Positions 1 through 8,220 of a stretch of DNA of 64,000 nt are shown one piece after another. Position 1 is the first letter of the stretch. Each line of letters begins with the position of its first letter. The stretch comes from Kastovskya adunca ATA6-11-RM4 (GTDB taxonomy: Bacteria; Cyanobacteriota; Cyanobacteriia; Cyanobacteriales; Coleofasciculaceae), in contig JAHHHJ010000011.1 in assembly GCA_019359445.1 (NCBI GenBank), positions 124,001 through 188,000 on the forward strand. The letters run 5' to 3'. The notes below the pieces were generated by a model that did no database searches, was not told the DNA's origin, and saw only the letters and a list, made by a program, of their open reading frames with translations. A program made the translations under genes and the position numbers.

Positions 1-380
1 CTCTCCTCGGTACGCCGCTTGAAGAAGTTTGGTTTTGCCAGTGTAATTTCTTCTGACCACAGCAGTTGAGTTTCCGGATCGCGGTTAATTTCTTCTAACC
101 ACAGTAACTGTTGTTCGCGCACGATCCGGCTGTTAATTCGGACACGCCGAATATTACGCGGGGCAATTTCTTCTAAGTTCTGCCGAACTTTCGCTACCAA
201 TGTTGATTGCTCTAGTTGCTCTGGTTTTGCTGCCTCACATAGAAGCTGGAGAACACCCTCGGCGAAAACGGCTCGCGTTCTCACGTTGTCTTCTGCCAAG
301 CGCTCATTCAAGATTTGGATAATCGCCGCTACACTCCCTTGGCGAGCTTGAAGCGCGATGTCATCGATTGGATCTACCAT
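1..380 (-). CDS. Conserved cyanobacterial protein of unknown function, C-terminus cut by window edge
   Basis: Reading the minus strand from an ATG at 378-380 gives an uninterrupted frame of about 126 codons to the window edge, so the 3' end is missing. The product starts MVDPIDDIALQARQGS and is soluble and helical at first, then contains NSRIVREQQLLWLEEI followed by a similar stretch TQLLWSEEIT, a small internal repetition. I recall this N-terminus from conserved cyanobacterial proteins without an assigned function. There is no signal peptide or membrane segment. The 240 bases upstream of it hold no other gene before the mobile element. Confidence 0.75.
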   Translation of the reverse strand, partial: MVDPIDDIALQARQGSVAAIIQILNERLAEDNVRTRAVFAEGVLQLLCEAAKPEQLEQSTLVAKVRQNLEEIAPRNIRRVRINSRIVREQQLLWLEEINRDPETQLLWSEEITLAKPNFFKRRTEE

Positions 381-568
381 TTATTGTTTAGGTCGCGAAT
401 TGGTAGTTAGCCCTGGCTTTTTTAATTAAGAGTATACAAGTTTAGCGCGATCGCTCTTTAATGAGAGCAACGCTACTAGTTAACTCCTATTGAGCTATGG
501 CAGCAGCAGCCCCACGCTCTACCCGCTTCGGGTGAACGCCCTTGAAGAATGCCAGTGAGTTGACGACA

Positions 569-604
569 CTCACCTGACCAATGCCGTAGGCGTTGTAAGG
601 TGAG
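569..604. repeat. Imperfect palindrome near the left end of the IS605-like element
   Basis: CTCACCT (569-575) pairs with AGGTGAG (598-604), and inside it AATGCC pairs with GGCGTT across a GTA loop, one pair being G-U. A competing hairpin, GTGAGT (555-560) with ACTCAC (568-573), shares bases with it. Subterminal imperfect palindromes are the TnpA-recognition structures of IS200/IS605 elements. On the minus strand the same structure lies just after the ribbon-helix-helix gene and could also end its transcript. Confidence 0.5.
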
Positions 605-622
605 ATTGAGCAAACGAGCAAC

Positions 623-775
623 TTACTTGTCGGATTGACCAACGATTTTTCGCTTGAGTCCCCTCACTAACTCTCTGATCACATCGGTCTGGGTTCTGCC
701 CGATTGCTGACAGTAGCGTTTAAGTAATTCCATTTCTGACTCTTCAATTCTAATATTTAGTATCGTTTTAGGCAT
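623..775 (-). CDS. Small ribbon-helix-helix (CopG/Arc-type) DNA-binding protein
   Basis: A 50-residue frame starts MPKTILNIRIEESEMELL and ends at TAA (623-625). Residues 3-9 form the short beta strand, followed by two helices with a turn at SGRTQTDVIRELVRGL, which is the classical ribbon-helix-helix layout used by CopG-type repressors that bind DNA as dimers through the strand. It is transcribed divergently from tnpB, with 34 bases between the two start codons. A 7-bp-arm palindrome lies in that gap. A role as repressor of itself and of tnpB is inference. It could instead be a stray antitoxin, but no toxin gene is beside it. Confidence 0.7.
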   Translation of the reverse strand: MPKTILNIRIEESEMELLKRYCQQSGRTQTDVIRELVRGLKRKIVGQSDK

Positions 776-780
776 GATTA

Positions 781-801
781 TGTAGTGGATATTGCACTAC
801 A
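781..801. promoter_or_regulatory. Palindromic candidate operator between the RHH gene and tnpB
   Basis: TGTAGTG (781-787) and CACTACA (795-801) are perfect inverted repeats around a 7-base spacer. The palindrome is centred between the divergent start codons at 775 and 810, which is where a dimeric ribbon-helix-helix protein would be expected to bind. Confidence 0.45.
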
Positions 802-809
802 GTAATAGC

Positions 810-2033
810 ATGAGAACCTCTTACCAGTATCGACTGCGATTGACAAAACAACAGCAAGCCACAATTGAGCACTGGCTTGAACTCTGCCGCCGTCAATACA
901 ACTATCGGTTAGCCGAGCGATTCAACTGGTACGAGCAAAATCGTTGCGATGTCAATGCCTGTCCACTCGTCTGCCATCTGCCAGAGCTGAAAGCTCGTCC
1001 TGACTTCTATTGTCAGAAACGGGATCTGGTGAACTCGAAAAAGCTGTTTCCTGAATATAAAGAGCTTCCTTCCCATACCCTGCAAGATGTGATTGCACGA
1101 GTGGAGAAGGCGTTCGACCGATGGCTGAGCGGTGATAGCAATGGAAGGCGAAGCGGTAAACCTCGATTCAAGGGTCAAGGGCGATTCCGTTCCCTGGCAT
1201 TTCCTGATCCGGTCAAACCAGAACATATCAACGGGCGGTTCATCCAGCTTCCGAAAATTGGCAAACTCAAGATGATTCTGCACCGTCCGATGCCGGATGG
1301 ATTCCCGGTGAAAACGGCGGCAATTATCAAGAAGGTGGATGGCTATTACATCACGCTGTCCCTGCAAGATTCGTCTGTACCCGTACTCATGCCTGATGTT
1401 CCAACACGGGAAAATACCATCGGGATTGACATGGGACTTAAGGCGTTTCTGGTAGACGATTCGGGGAGAGACGAGCCAATCCCCCAACACTACCGGAAAG
1501 CAGAGAAACGGCTGAAACGATTGCAGCGTTCACTGTCTCGCCAAAAGAGAGGTTCTAGCCGTCGCCAAAAAGCGATTAAGCGAGTCTCTAAGGCGCATCT
1601 GAAAGTATCAAATCAGCGCCAAGACTTTCACTATAAAACCGCGAAAAAGCTTTTATCTCAAGGGAAACACGTCGCACATGAAAAGCTGAATATCAAAGGG
1701 CTTGCTAAATCGAAACTAGCAAAATCGGTAAACGATGCTGGATGGGGTCAATTCCTGGCAATTCTCTCAGTCAAGGCTGAAAGAGCTGGATTGATGACAA
1801 TTGCAGTAAATCCCAGCGGCACAACTCAGAACTGCTCTGGATGCGGTACGAAAGTCCCGAAAACACTTGCAGACAGACTTCACGCCTGTTCTCAATGCGG
1901 GTTAACGATTGACCGCGACCACAACGCAGCTATCAATATTAAGCACTTGGCGGTAGGGCATTCCGTCAATAAAGCTCAGGAAACGCCCGATGGGATACCA
2001 GGGGTCACTGAGAAGCCCGCGCTCTCTGCGTGA
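810..2033 (+). CDS. tnpB: TnpB, RNA-guided DNA endonuclease of an IS200/IS605 element
   Basis: TnpB proteins are RuvC-like nucleases guided by an omega RNA made from the element's right end; they cut DNA next to a short target-adjacent motif and help the element persist. All expected parts are present in 407 residues: an N-terminal helix-turn-helix-like region (YQYRLRLTKQQ), RuvC Asp207 in IGIDMG, Glu291 in AHEKLNIKGL, a four-Cys zinc finger (CSGCG then CSQCG), and the third RuvC Asp in DRDHNAAINI (Asp370). A TTG at 792 could extend the protein by six residues, but it falls inside the palindrome, so the ATG at 810 is preferred. The gene has no frameshift or stop and looks functional. Confidence 0.92.
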   Translation: MRTSYQYRLRLTKQQQATIEHWLELCRRQYNYRLAERFNWYEQNRCDVNACPLVCHLPELKARPDFYCQKRDLVNSKKLFPEYKELPSHTLQDVIARVEKAFDRWLSGDSNGRRSGKPRFKGQGRFRSLAFPDPVKPEHINGRFIQLPKIGKLKMILHRPMPDGFPVKTAAIIKKVDGYYITLSLQDSSVPVLMPDVPTRENTIGIDMGLKAFLVDDSGRDEPIPQHYRKAEKRLKRLQRSLSRQKRGSSRRQKAIKRVSKAHLKVSNQRQDFHYKTAKKLLSQGKHVAHEKLNIKGLAKSKLAKSVNDAGWGQFLAILSVKAERAGLMTIAVNPSGTTQNCSGCGTKVPKTLADRLHACSQCGLTIDRDHNAAINIKHLAVGHSVNKAQETPDGIPGVTEKPALSA

Positions 2034-2048
2034 CTCATGAGCGTCGGG
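2016..2048 (+). ncRNA. Right-end hairpin of the element, probable 3' scaffold of the TnpB guide (omega) RNA
   Basis: CCCGCGCTC (2016-2024) pairs with GAGCGTCGGG (2039-2048) with a single bulged T, spanning the tnpB stop codon. In IS605-type elements the guide RNA overlaps the 3' end of tnpB, its scaffold ends at the element end, and the guide is copied from the flanking DNA. By analogy the guide here would start close to 2055-2060. The hairpin is seen directly; its use as guide RNA is inferred. Confidence 0.45.
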
Positions 2049-2184
2049 AGTATGTCACGGGATCTTAATGCAAGGATGTCCCAAAACTACCAACCCTCTG
2101 TTTGACCGCCTTTAAGTGAAGGCGATGTTCGCGACCCACAGGAGGGAGCATAATAAATAGTGACGTTGAATGTAAAGAATTTCT

Positions 2185-2529
2185 ATGTTGATAAAATGTA
2201 CAACTCGTCATATCCGGATTTACACCGCTGAGATAAAAGACAACGAATTGCTCGAAAGCGACAACGTGTTGACCTTGGATATTGACCCGGATAACGAATT
2301 TAATTGGAACGAAGACGCCCTGCAAAAGATGTATCGCCAGTTCGATGAACTGGTTGAGTCCTATAGCGGGGAGGATTTAACAGAATATAACCTCCGTCGT
2401 ATTGGCTCAGACCTCGAACATTACATGCGATCGCTTTTGCAGAGCGGTCAAATTAGTTACAACCTTGACAGCCGCGTTCTCAACTACAGTATGGGACTGC
2501 CACAAATTGATCCTCAAACCATCAAGTAA
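2185..2529 (+). CDS. ndhM: NAD(P)H-quinone oxidoreductase subunit M (NDH-1 complex)
   Basis: NdhM is one of the oxygenic-photosynthesis-specific subunits of the thylakoid NDH-1 complex, which feeds electrons from ferredoxin into the plastoquinone pool during respiration and cyclic electron flow. The 114-residue product carries the family core, including LDIDPDNEFNWNEDALQ, YRQFDELVES and YNLRRIGSDLEHYMRSLL, and ends with the conserved NYSMGLPQ segment. It is soluble and at full family length. It ends 5 bases before the stop of the convergent gene at 2534, so the two transcripts meet tail to tail. Confidence 0.95.
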   Translation: MLIKCTTRHIRIYTAEIKDNELLESDNVLTLDIDPDNEFNWNEDALQKMYRQFDELVESYSGEDLTEYNLRRIGSDLEHYMRSLLQSGQISYNLDSRVLNYSMGLPQIDPQTIK

Positions 2530-2533
2530 GTAA

Positions 2534-2854
2534 CTAGCGCCAAGTGCGATTGCCTTCTTCGTCTACTCGTGCTTGGCGAATCACATCAGAAATTTCTTCA
2601 GCGTCCCGAACGTGGTGTAATTCTTTCTTCTCACCATCGGGTTCATCAACTTCAAAGTAAGTCGGAACTTTGATATGATCGCCCGTAATGTCAGGAGCAT
2701 CAACAGCGACTTGCTTGGATTTCTCTTCGTCAGACTGACCTGGGGAAACGCGATCGCCAGGATTGACAGTACTATTCATTTCCGGTCTTTCAGGTTTCTG
2801 TTCAGACCCATGTGCCATTTGCTCTTCCTGATCGACTTTTTTTTGCTCAGCCAT
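2534..2854 (-). CDS. Acidic, probably disordered conserved hypothetical protein
   Basis: The 106-residue product is very hydrophilic. Residues 1-50 are rich in Glu, Gln, Ser and Pro and look disordered; the second half has more order (HIKVPTYFEVDEPDGEKK, then HHVRDAEEISDVIRQARVDEEG). It has no membrane segment, cysteine pair or motif I can tie to a function. It is convergent with ndhM. The ATG is followed by a normal gene-like composition, so I take it as real, but the role is unknown. Confidence 0.7.
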   Translation of the reverse strand: MAEQKKVDQEEQMAHGSEQKPERPEMNSTVNPGDRVSPGQSDEEKSKQVAVDAPDITGDHIKVPTYFEVDEPDGEKKELHHVRDAEEISDVIRQARVDEEGNRTWR

Positions 2855-3056
2855 AAAAACTCCTGGTATTCTTATTTTGATATTTCTATGGGCTTATCGT
2901 AAAAAAAATTAACCGCGATCGCCTCTTTCTACGGAGGGAATTGACACTTTCTCAAAAACCATTAATTGAGGTTACAAAATTGCCCCATTTATGTATTGAG
3001 GAGGAAGTAGATTTCAACTAGAGAAAATTTATCTTTTCAGCATTCTTGAACCCGAT

Positions 3057-3386
3057 TCAGGCAACAGGGAGATTTTCAGCCTCAGTTCGCTCTGTTTTTT
3101 TAGCAGAACGATGGCAAGGGGCACCAGTCCCTATATTAGAATGGCGCTTTTGCTCAATAAATTGCTTGAGTGCTGTGCGACGATTTTCTAAAAATCGACT
3201 CCAAAAACCCGGAAGAAATTGATCCATCGTTTCTGCCAATGCCCAAGTTTCCAGGTTCATCAGCTTGTAGCGCAATTGATGAGAATTCTGTAACGTTGCA
3301 ATCAACTCCTTGATTTCCGCGCGGGTCTTGCCGTCAAAATCAGCAAACGTTGGCTCTTGGGAGGGTTCAAAATCAAAGTTGGACAT
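3057..3386 (-). CDS. Conserved hypothetical protein, helical
   Basis: 109 residues, soluble, starting MSNFDFEPSQEPTFADFDGKTR. The middle (KELIATLQNSHQLRYKLMNLETWALAETMDQFLPGFW) is strongly helical and looks like a folded core; the last 30 residues are basic and probably flexible. I recognise the type as a cyanobacterial protein of unknown function. A short frame at 3419-3541 lies just upstream on the same strand and might be co-transcribed. Confidence 0.65.
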   Translation of the reverse strand: MSNFDFEPSQEPTFADFDGKTRAEIKELIATLQNSHQLRYKLMNLETWALAETMDQFLPGFWSRFLENRRTALKQFIEQKRHSNIGTGAPCHRSAKKTERTEAENLPVA

Positions 3387-3418
3387 AGCGATCGCCCAGG
3401 GGCAGAAATAGTCACTGA

Positions 3419-3541
3419 CTAAACTAGGTAAAGATGATCGACAATAGAATTATCTAGCAACGAATCATCTTCATCCTTCCAATCTAAAACCTCAGGGTCG
3501 ATTTCTAAAATGGGTAAGACCCTTACCCAACATAACTTCAT
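3419..3541 (-). CDS. Candidate 40-residue acidic small protein
   Basis: ATG at 3539-3541 opens a frame of 40 codons ending TAG at 3419-3421. The product contains LPILEIDPEVLDWKDEDD, a composition that looks protein-like rather than random, and it sits 32 bases upstream of the 3386 start on the same strand. A short perfect inverted repeat, GGGTAAG/CTTACCC (3512-3528), lies inside its 5' part. No homologue is known to me; the call rests only on composition and position. Confidence 0.3.
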   Translation of the reverse strand: MKLCWVRVLPILEIDPEVLDWKDEDDSLLDNSIVDHLYLV

Positions 3542-3563
3542 AAAATAACCGCCCGTTTATATC

Positions 3564-3839
3564 TTGTCTACACAAAAGTCTTTCAATGTTTGGGACTACA
3601 AGCCTTGGTGGTGTCAGCCCTGGTCAATTCTCTTAACCGGATTGGTCGTGATTATGGGGAGTTGGCTACTCACCCAAACTTTGTGGTTAACCATACTAGT
3701 AGCACTGCCAATTTTACTTTGGTGGTTCTACTTTTTGTGGCTTTGGCCGCGCATGATGCAACGCTACAGCGCCTTAGCTCATTCATCGCCATCCTCCCCA
3801 GATCAGACACCAGTGGAAGATCAACCGACGCCACCCTGA
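3564..3839 (+). CDS. Small two-segment membrane protein (DUF6737-like)
   Basis: 91 residues with a Trp-rich N-terminus (FNVWDYKPWWCQPWSILLTG), two closely spaced hydrophobic segments (about residues 20-40 and 42-62) and a polar tail rich in Ser and Pro. The pattern matches a cyanobacterial family of small membrane proteins of unknown function. The only in-frame start ahead of the conserved Trp-rich part is a TTG at 3564; no good ribosome binding site precedes it, so the exact start is uncertain. Confidence 0.7.
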   Translation: MSTQKSFNVWDYKPWWCQPWSILLTGLVVIMGSWLLTQTLWLTILVALPILLWWFYFLWLWPRMMQRYSALAHSSPSSPDQTPVEDQPTPP

Positions 3840-3976
3840 CCTCTGGAGAATCAGACGCTACAATCTGTGATTAAAGCGCCTGTTTTGGCACGTTATTTGC
3901 ATGGGCTAACTTCCCAGATTTGAGGAAGTACAACACATCGCCCAATACTCACCGACTGAAGTGGCGAAGACTATTC

Positions 3977-6382
3977 ATGGCAAACACTGCGGCATCACTT
4001 TACTGCCCTAACTCCCGCTGTCAGGCTCCCAACTCCCAGAGGGATAAGTTTTGCCAGAAATGCTGCACGCCGCTGCTCAGGCGTTATCTGTGGGTGATTG
4101 GGGCAGGGACAGAGGCTTATCAAGTCGGGGAACTGATTGGCGATCGCTATCTCCTTGACCGTCCGCGAATTTTGTTGGATACCCAACCCAGCCTAACCCC
4201 CGAAACACCGGAGGAAATTCCGGCTCAGATTGCACCGTATCTCAGACTTTCCCCCTACACACTGCATGTCCCACAAGTGTATGGACGGCTGACCTTACCA
4301 GGCAAACGCCAGCCCAAGGCAGTTTGGCTACTAGAAGAAGCCGCCATCTTCGCCAGTGGTGCGAATCATGCCTTGGAGGGACAGTTGATGCCCGAATTAT
4401 CCACAGCCTGGAAAGAAGCCACACCACGGCGTCAGCTCAACTGGTTATGGCAGCTTGCTCAGTTGTGGCAGCCATTGCTCCGTGAGGGCGTCGCTTCCAG
4501 TTTGCTGAACCCTAACCTGCTGCGAGTTAACAACTCCCTGATCCGCTTACAAGAGTTGCAGTTAGATAGCAAACAAACCCCTACCCTGCAACAACTTGGT
4601 CAGTTCTGGTCGCGCTGGTTTCCAGCGACAACGCCAGCGGTAGCGGAATTTTTACAACAACTCTATACCGATCTGCAACAGGGACAGCTAATAGCCTCAG
4701 ACCAGCTCGTGGCACTACTAGACCAAGGGTTGAACGACTATGGGCGCTCTGCTAACACAGCCTGTACCTACCAAATTTTCACGGCAACAGATACCGGGCC
4801 CAGTCGCCGCCGCAATGAAGATGCCTGTTACCCACCGAGTGGAAACTTGGTAAGCCCGCCGCTAGGGGCGGAGGCGGTGGCAATTGTCTGTGATGGGATT
4901 GGGGGACACGAAGGGGGCGATGTCGCTTCCCATTTAGCGATCGACACTATTCGTCGGGGAGTAGACAAGTTGTTGGTCAACTCCAATTGGGAGCCAGCCA
5001 ACTTGGCGCTGCATTTAGAGCAAGTCACTTGTGACGCTAATGATGCCATTAGCCGCCAAAATGACAGCGAACACCGTCAAGACCGCCAACGCATGGGCAC
5101 AACCTTAGTCATGGCGCTGACCCGTGCCCATGAAATGTACATTACTCATGTGGGAGACAGTCGAGTTTATTGGATTACTCGCACGGGCTGCTCGCAAGTA
5201 ACCCTGGATGATGATTTGGCATCTCGCGAGGTGCGCCTGGGCTATGCATTGTATCGGAATGCCGTGCAACAGTCAGCCTCTGGCTCATTGGTACAGGCGC
5301 TGGGTATGGGTTCGTCAACGACTTTGCACCCTTCTGTCCAACGCTTTGTCTTAGATGAAGACTGTATCTTCTTATTGTGTTCTGATGGATTGAGCGACAA
5401 TGACCGAGTGGAGCAGTACTGGCAAACGGAAGTTTTGCCAGCCATTGAGGGTCAAGTCAGTTTGGCAACAGCCACAACGAGATTAGTCGAGATTGCTAAT
5501 CAGCAAAATGGTCACGATAACGTCACAATAGCCCTCGTTCACTGTCAGGTGACATCGGGACAGGAAAAGGAAGGCGCTGTTGTTTCCTTCTCTCAACCTA
5601 CCGCGTTGCCTAACCCCACCCTTAATCTTGAGGCACCAACGGACAAGGGGGTAGCCGTCTCGCGGATGAAAACGCAGCAGTTACAAGTACCTGAGCCGAC
5701 TCGCACGCCTTGGGGGCTGTTACTAGGAATTGTTTTGTTGTTGGGGGTAGGCGGAGTCTTGGCTTATCTGTTGATTCCGGGTATCAATCGCTTCGTTGAC
5801 CCTGTAATTGGTCTGGCTCCCCGGTCTACATCATTGCCGACTAGTACCCCCTCACCCACCGATTTGTCTACCAGTCCGGCTGCCGCTCCCTCCTTGGAAG
5901 CACCAGCCGTGATTCAAGTTGCCACCCCCACTACCAATGTTTCGGAGCCATTAACAGGGGTGCTGCTGCGACGCCGCTGGGAAGCGCCCCAGAACCGATT
6001 AGTTGTGGGACAAGCGCCTGCTGGTAGCGTGTTACAAGTGATTGCTAAACGAGCGGATTTGCAAGGAGAGGATTGGCTGAGGTTGCGATTTTGCTCAACT
6101 TCTGACAATCCCTCCAACTTACAACCGCCGACACCAGGGGCAGAGCTTTCTCCCTCTTCCCCAGCTTCCCCAGCTCAGTCATCAAGAGCGATTACCTATA
6201 ATCAGCTAAAACCGGGAGATGATGGCTGGATTAGAGCATCCGATGCGATCGCCCAAATTAAGCCTAATTTCTTGCCCACTCCCGCTCAACTCGATAGCTG
6301 TGCTGTGCTGCCTCCCATCCCCGCTGACTCATCAACCCCAGTGCCGTCAAAGGCTGTACCCAGCCCTTCCCCGACAGGCTAG
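3977..6382 (+). CDS. Zinc-ribbon PP2C-type serine/threonine phosphatase, membrane anchored
   Basis: PP2C enzymes are metal-dependent phosphatases that remove phosphate from Ser/Thr and reverse Ser/Thr kinases. The N-terminus has a four-Cys ribbon (CPNSRCQAPNS then FCQKCCTP). The catalytic domain (about residues 255-540) has every key motif: RRRNEDACY, CDGIGGHEGGD, THVGDSRVY, LLCSDGLSDN and HDNVTIALV, so the metal-binding Asp residues are intact. A membrane segment follows (GLLLGIVLLLGVGGVLAYLL, around residue 590), then a Pro/Ser/Thr-rich linker and a small beta-rich C-terminal part that may lie outside the membrane. An in-frame start exists at 3920, but MANTAASLYCPN at 3977 fits the usual beginning next to the ribbon. 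The CHAT-FHA gene follows 95 bases later. Confidence 0.9.
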   Translation: MANTAASLYCPNSRCQAPNSQRDKFCQKCCTPLLRRYLWVIGAGTEAYQVGELIGDRYLLDRPRILLDTQPSLTPETPEEIPAQIAPYLRLSPYTLHVPQVYGRLTLPGKRQPKAVWLLEEAAIFASGANHALEGQLMPELSTAWKEATPRRQLNWLWQLAQLWQPLLREGVASSLLNPNLLRVNNSLIRLQELQLDSKQTPTLQQLGQFWSRWFPATTPAVAEFLQQLYTDLQQGQLIASDQLVALLDQGLNDYGRSANTACTYQIFTATDTGPSRRRNEDACYPPSGNLVSPPLGAEAVAIVCDGIGGHEGGDVASHLAIDTIRRGVDKLLVNSNWEPANLALHLEQVTCDANDAISRQNDSEHRQDRQRMGTTLVMALTRAHEMYITHVGDSRVYWITRTGCSQVTLDDDLASREVRLGYALYRNAVQQSASGSLVQALGMGSSTTLHPSVQRFVLDEDCIFLLCSDGLSDNDRVEQYWQTEVLPAIEGQVSLATATTRLVEIANQQNGHDNVTIALVHCQVTSGQEKEGAVVSFSQPTALPNPTLNLEAPTDKGVAVSRMKTQQLQVPEPTRTPWGLLLGIVLLLGVGGVLAYLLIPGINRFVDPVIGLAPRSTSLPTSTPSPTDLSTSPAAAPSLEAPAVIQVATPTTNVSEPLTGVLLRRRWEAPQNRLVVGQAPAGSVLQVIAKRADLQGEDWLRLRFCSTSDNPSNLQPPTPGAELSPSSPASPAQSSRAITYNQLKPGDDGWIRASDAIAQIKPNFLPTPAQLDSCAVLPPIPADSSTPVPSKAVPSPSPTG

Positions 6383-6477
6383 CGGTCTAGATAAACCTGA
6401 ACAAGCGTCACCAAGAAAGCCCAAGACTCTGTAAACTGATATAACAAACGGTATTTTCGCTCTTTAATGGGCTTTGA

Positions 6478-8115
6478 ATGTCTGGTATGGAAAATCCTTG
6501 CCTCAGTTTGGCGATCGCGCGTCTGACTACCGGGCAAGACAATTTTGCGATTTGGGTCACGAAAGCCCCCTACCCTGGAGGTTATGGTCATCATGACTCA
6601 ACTTGGCCGGAAAGCTTAACGGTGACCTGGTTAGCTTGGCAAGAAATGTTTTCCCTGCGGGGTTTGCCCCATGTCCCCCTAGTTCATCACGCGACTCAGT
6701 CTGCACGCCTGTTGCCCTATGAAGTGAGCAATAGTCCGACGCCCGAAACCGCCAGCTACAGCAGCCGGATTATGCAACATCTGGGCATCAGCTTATGGCA
6801 GTGGCTATTTGAGGGGCCAATTCAAAACACCTTGGCTCAAAGCCGAGGAATTGCCCAAGGACAAAATAAACCCCTACGCGTGCGCCTGGAAATTCGCGAC
6901 CCAGAGATCATTCCTTTGCCTTGGGAAATTATGCAGCCGATGGCAGGTAAGCAATCGATCTCCCTCAGTCAGCAATTATTGTTTAGCCGTACCACCAGTT
7001 ATGTCGAGCCGCTGATGCCTCGGCGAAACGAACAGGCGTTAAATATTTTGCTGGTTTTAGGACAGGATACAAGCTCTTCAACGCTACCAGTGGGGAGTTT
7101 GGAGCTGGAGCAAGAAGCCTCCGCCTTGGTAGATGTACTTAAGGTGCGGGCACAACCAGACGCCAATAGCAACAAATTTGCCAGGTCTGTTGCCTGTCAC
7201 GTCGATACCCTACTACAACCGACTCCTGCCGAATTGATTCAGGTATTAGAAAACAACACCTACAATGTTTTTTTCTACGCTGGTCATGGTATTCCAGCAC
7301 CAGACGGTGGCTTGCTGTTTTTACGTGCTGATGCCACGATCAATGGCACTGAATTGGCGCAAGTGCTTGTGCGGGCGCAGGTAGCGCTCTGTGTCTTCAA
7401 TGCTTGTTGGGGGGCGCAACCAGACCAGGCTGGCTCCAGCACTATCCCCCGAAGCAGCTTGGCAGAAGTTTTGATCCATCATGGTGTCCCGGCTGTCTTG
7501 GGAATGCGCGATTCAATTGCCGATCGCGAAGCGCTGAGTTTTATTCAAAGCTTTGCCCAAGCCCTCGCCCTCCGAATGCCTATCGACCAAGCGGTGGCGG
7601 TGGCAAGACAGCAGTTGTTGACGCTGTACAAATTTAATCAACCCGCTTGGACTTTGCCCGTACTCTACATGCATCCAGAGTTTGATGGCGAACTGATTCG
7701 CTCGGTAGAGGAGGGAATTACAGAACTTCCTAGTACACCGCCAAGCTGGGTAGGGGGGATGCCCCCAGTTGCTTCACTACGCTCTGTGGAAGAAAGCGAT
7801 CGCCAGTGGCAGATTCGAGGTGGGTTGATGAAAGTGGGGCGACGCCCAGAAAATGACTTGGTCATTCAGGAACAGTGGGTTAGTCAACAACATGCCGAAA
7901 TTATCTACCGCGATGCCTTTGCGGATGACGAACCAAGACCGATGTATTTTCTGCGTGATTTTTCTCGCAACGGGACACTAATTTTACGTCCAGAAGGTTG
8001 GCAAAAAGTACGCCATCAGGAAGTGCCTTTACCATCGGGAAGTCAGTTAAAGTTTGGCAGTACTCATGGTCAAACCCTGGAATTTGTCATCGAAACAACA
8101 GAGATGTCTCGCTGA
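6478..8115 (+). CDS. CHAT-domain (caspase-like) protein with C-terminal FHA domain
   Basis: CHAT domains are caspase-family peptidases with a His-Cys dyad; FHA domains bind phosphothreonine peptides. The CHAT part spans about residues 60-400 and keeps the dyad: His270 in FYAGHG and Cys310 in FNACWGA. The FHA part (about 435-540) has the diagnostic residues in LMKVGRRPENDLVI, VSQQHAEI and DFSRNGTLI. No signal peptide or membrane segment is seen, so it is likely cytoplasmic. The order peptidase then phosphopeptide reader, directly downstream of a PP2C phosphatase, suggests that phosphorylation controls the peptidase or its targets; that is inference. The start may be Met1 or Met4; neither has a strong ribosome binding site. 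Confidence 0.85.
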   Translation: MSGMENPCLSLAIARLTTGQDNFAIWVTKAPYPGGYGHHDSTWPESLTVTWLAWQEMFSLRGLPHVPLVHHATQSARLLPYEVSNSPTPETASYSSRIMQHLGISLWQWLFEGPIQNTLAQSRGIAQGQNKPLRVRLEIRDPEIIPLPWEIMQPMAGKQSISLSQQLLFSRTTSYVEPLMPRRNEQALNILLVLGQDTSSSTLPVGSLELEQEASALVDVLKVRAQPDANSNKFARSVACHVDTLLQPTPAELIQVLENNTYNVFFYAGHGIPAPDGGLLFLRADATINGTELAQVLVRAQVALCVFNACWGAQPDQAGSSTIPRSSLAEVLIHHGVPAVLGMRDSIADREALSFIQSFAQALALRMPIDQAVAVARQQLLTLYKFNQPAWTLPVLYMHPEFDGELIRSVEEGITELPSTPPSWVGGMPPVASLRSVEESDRQWQIRGGLMKVGRRPENDLVIQEQWVSQQHAEIIYRDAFADDEPRPMYFLRDFSRNGTLILRPEGWQKVRHQEVPLPSGSQLKFGSTHGQTLEFVIETTEMSR

Positions 8116-8220
8116 TTTCACCAGAAAAACAGAAATTTCGGGATTTGTTACGGAACGCTCTATTTTCTTTCTGTATCTACACACCAGGGTTCATTCATTC
8201 ATAAACAAAAAAGGGGCGCT

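Larger units (their letters stand above)
498..2058 (+). mobile_element. IS200/IS605-family element carrying only TnpB (no TnpA)
   Basis: The element is inferred from an intact tnpB, a structured left region (hairpin at 569-604) and a subterminal hairpin at the right (2016-2048) followed by a short tail before unrelated sequence leads into ndhM. No HUH Y1 transposase (TnpA) is present, so movement would need one supplied in trans. The right boundary, about 2050-2060, follows the usual arrangement in which the hairpin lies just inside the end. The left boundary is a guess. A small ribbon-helix-helix gene sits inside it, divergent from tnpB. Confidence 0.65.
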
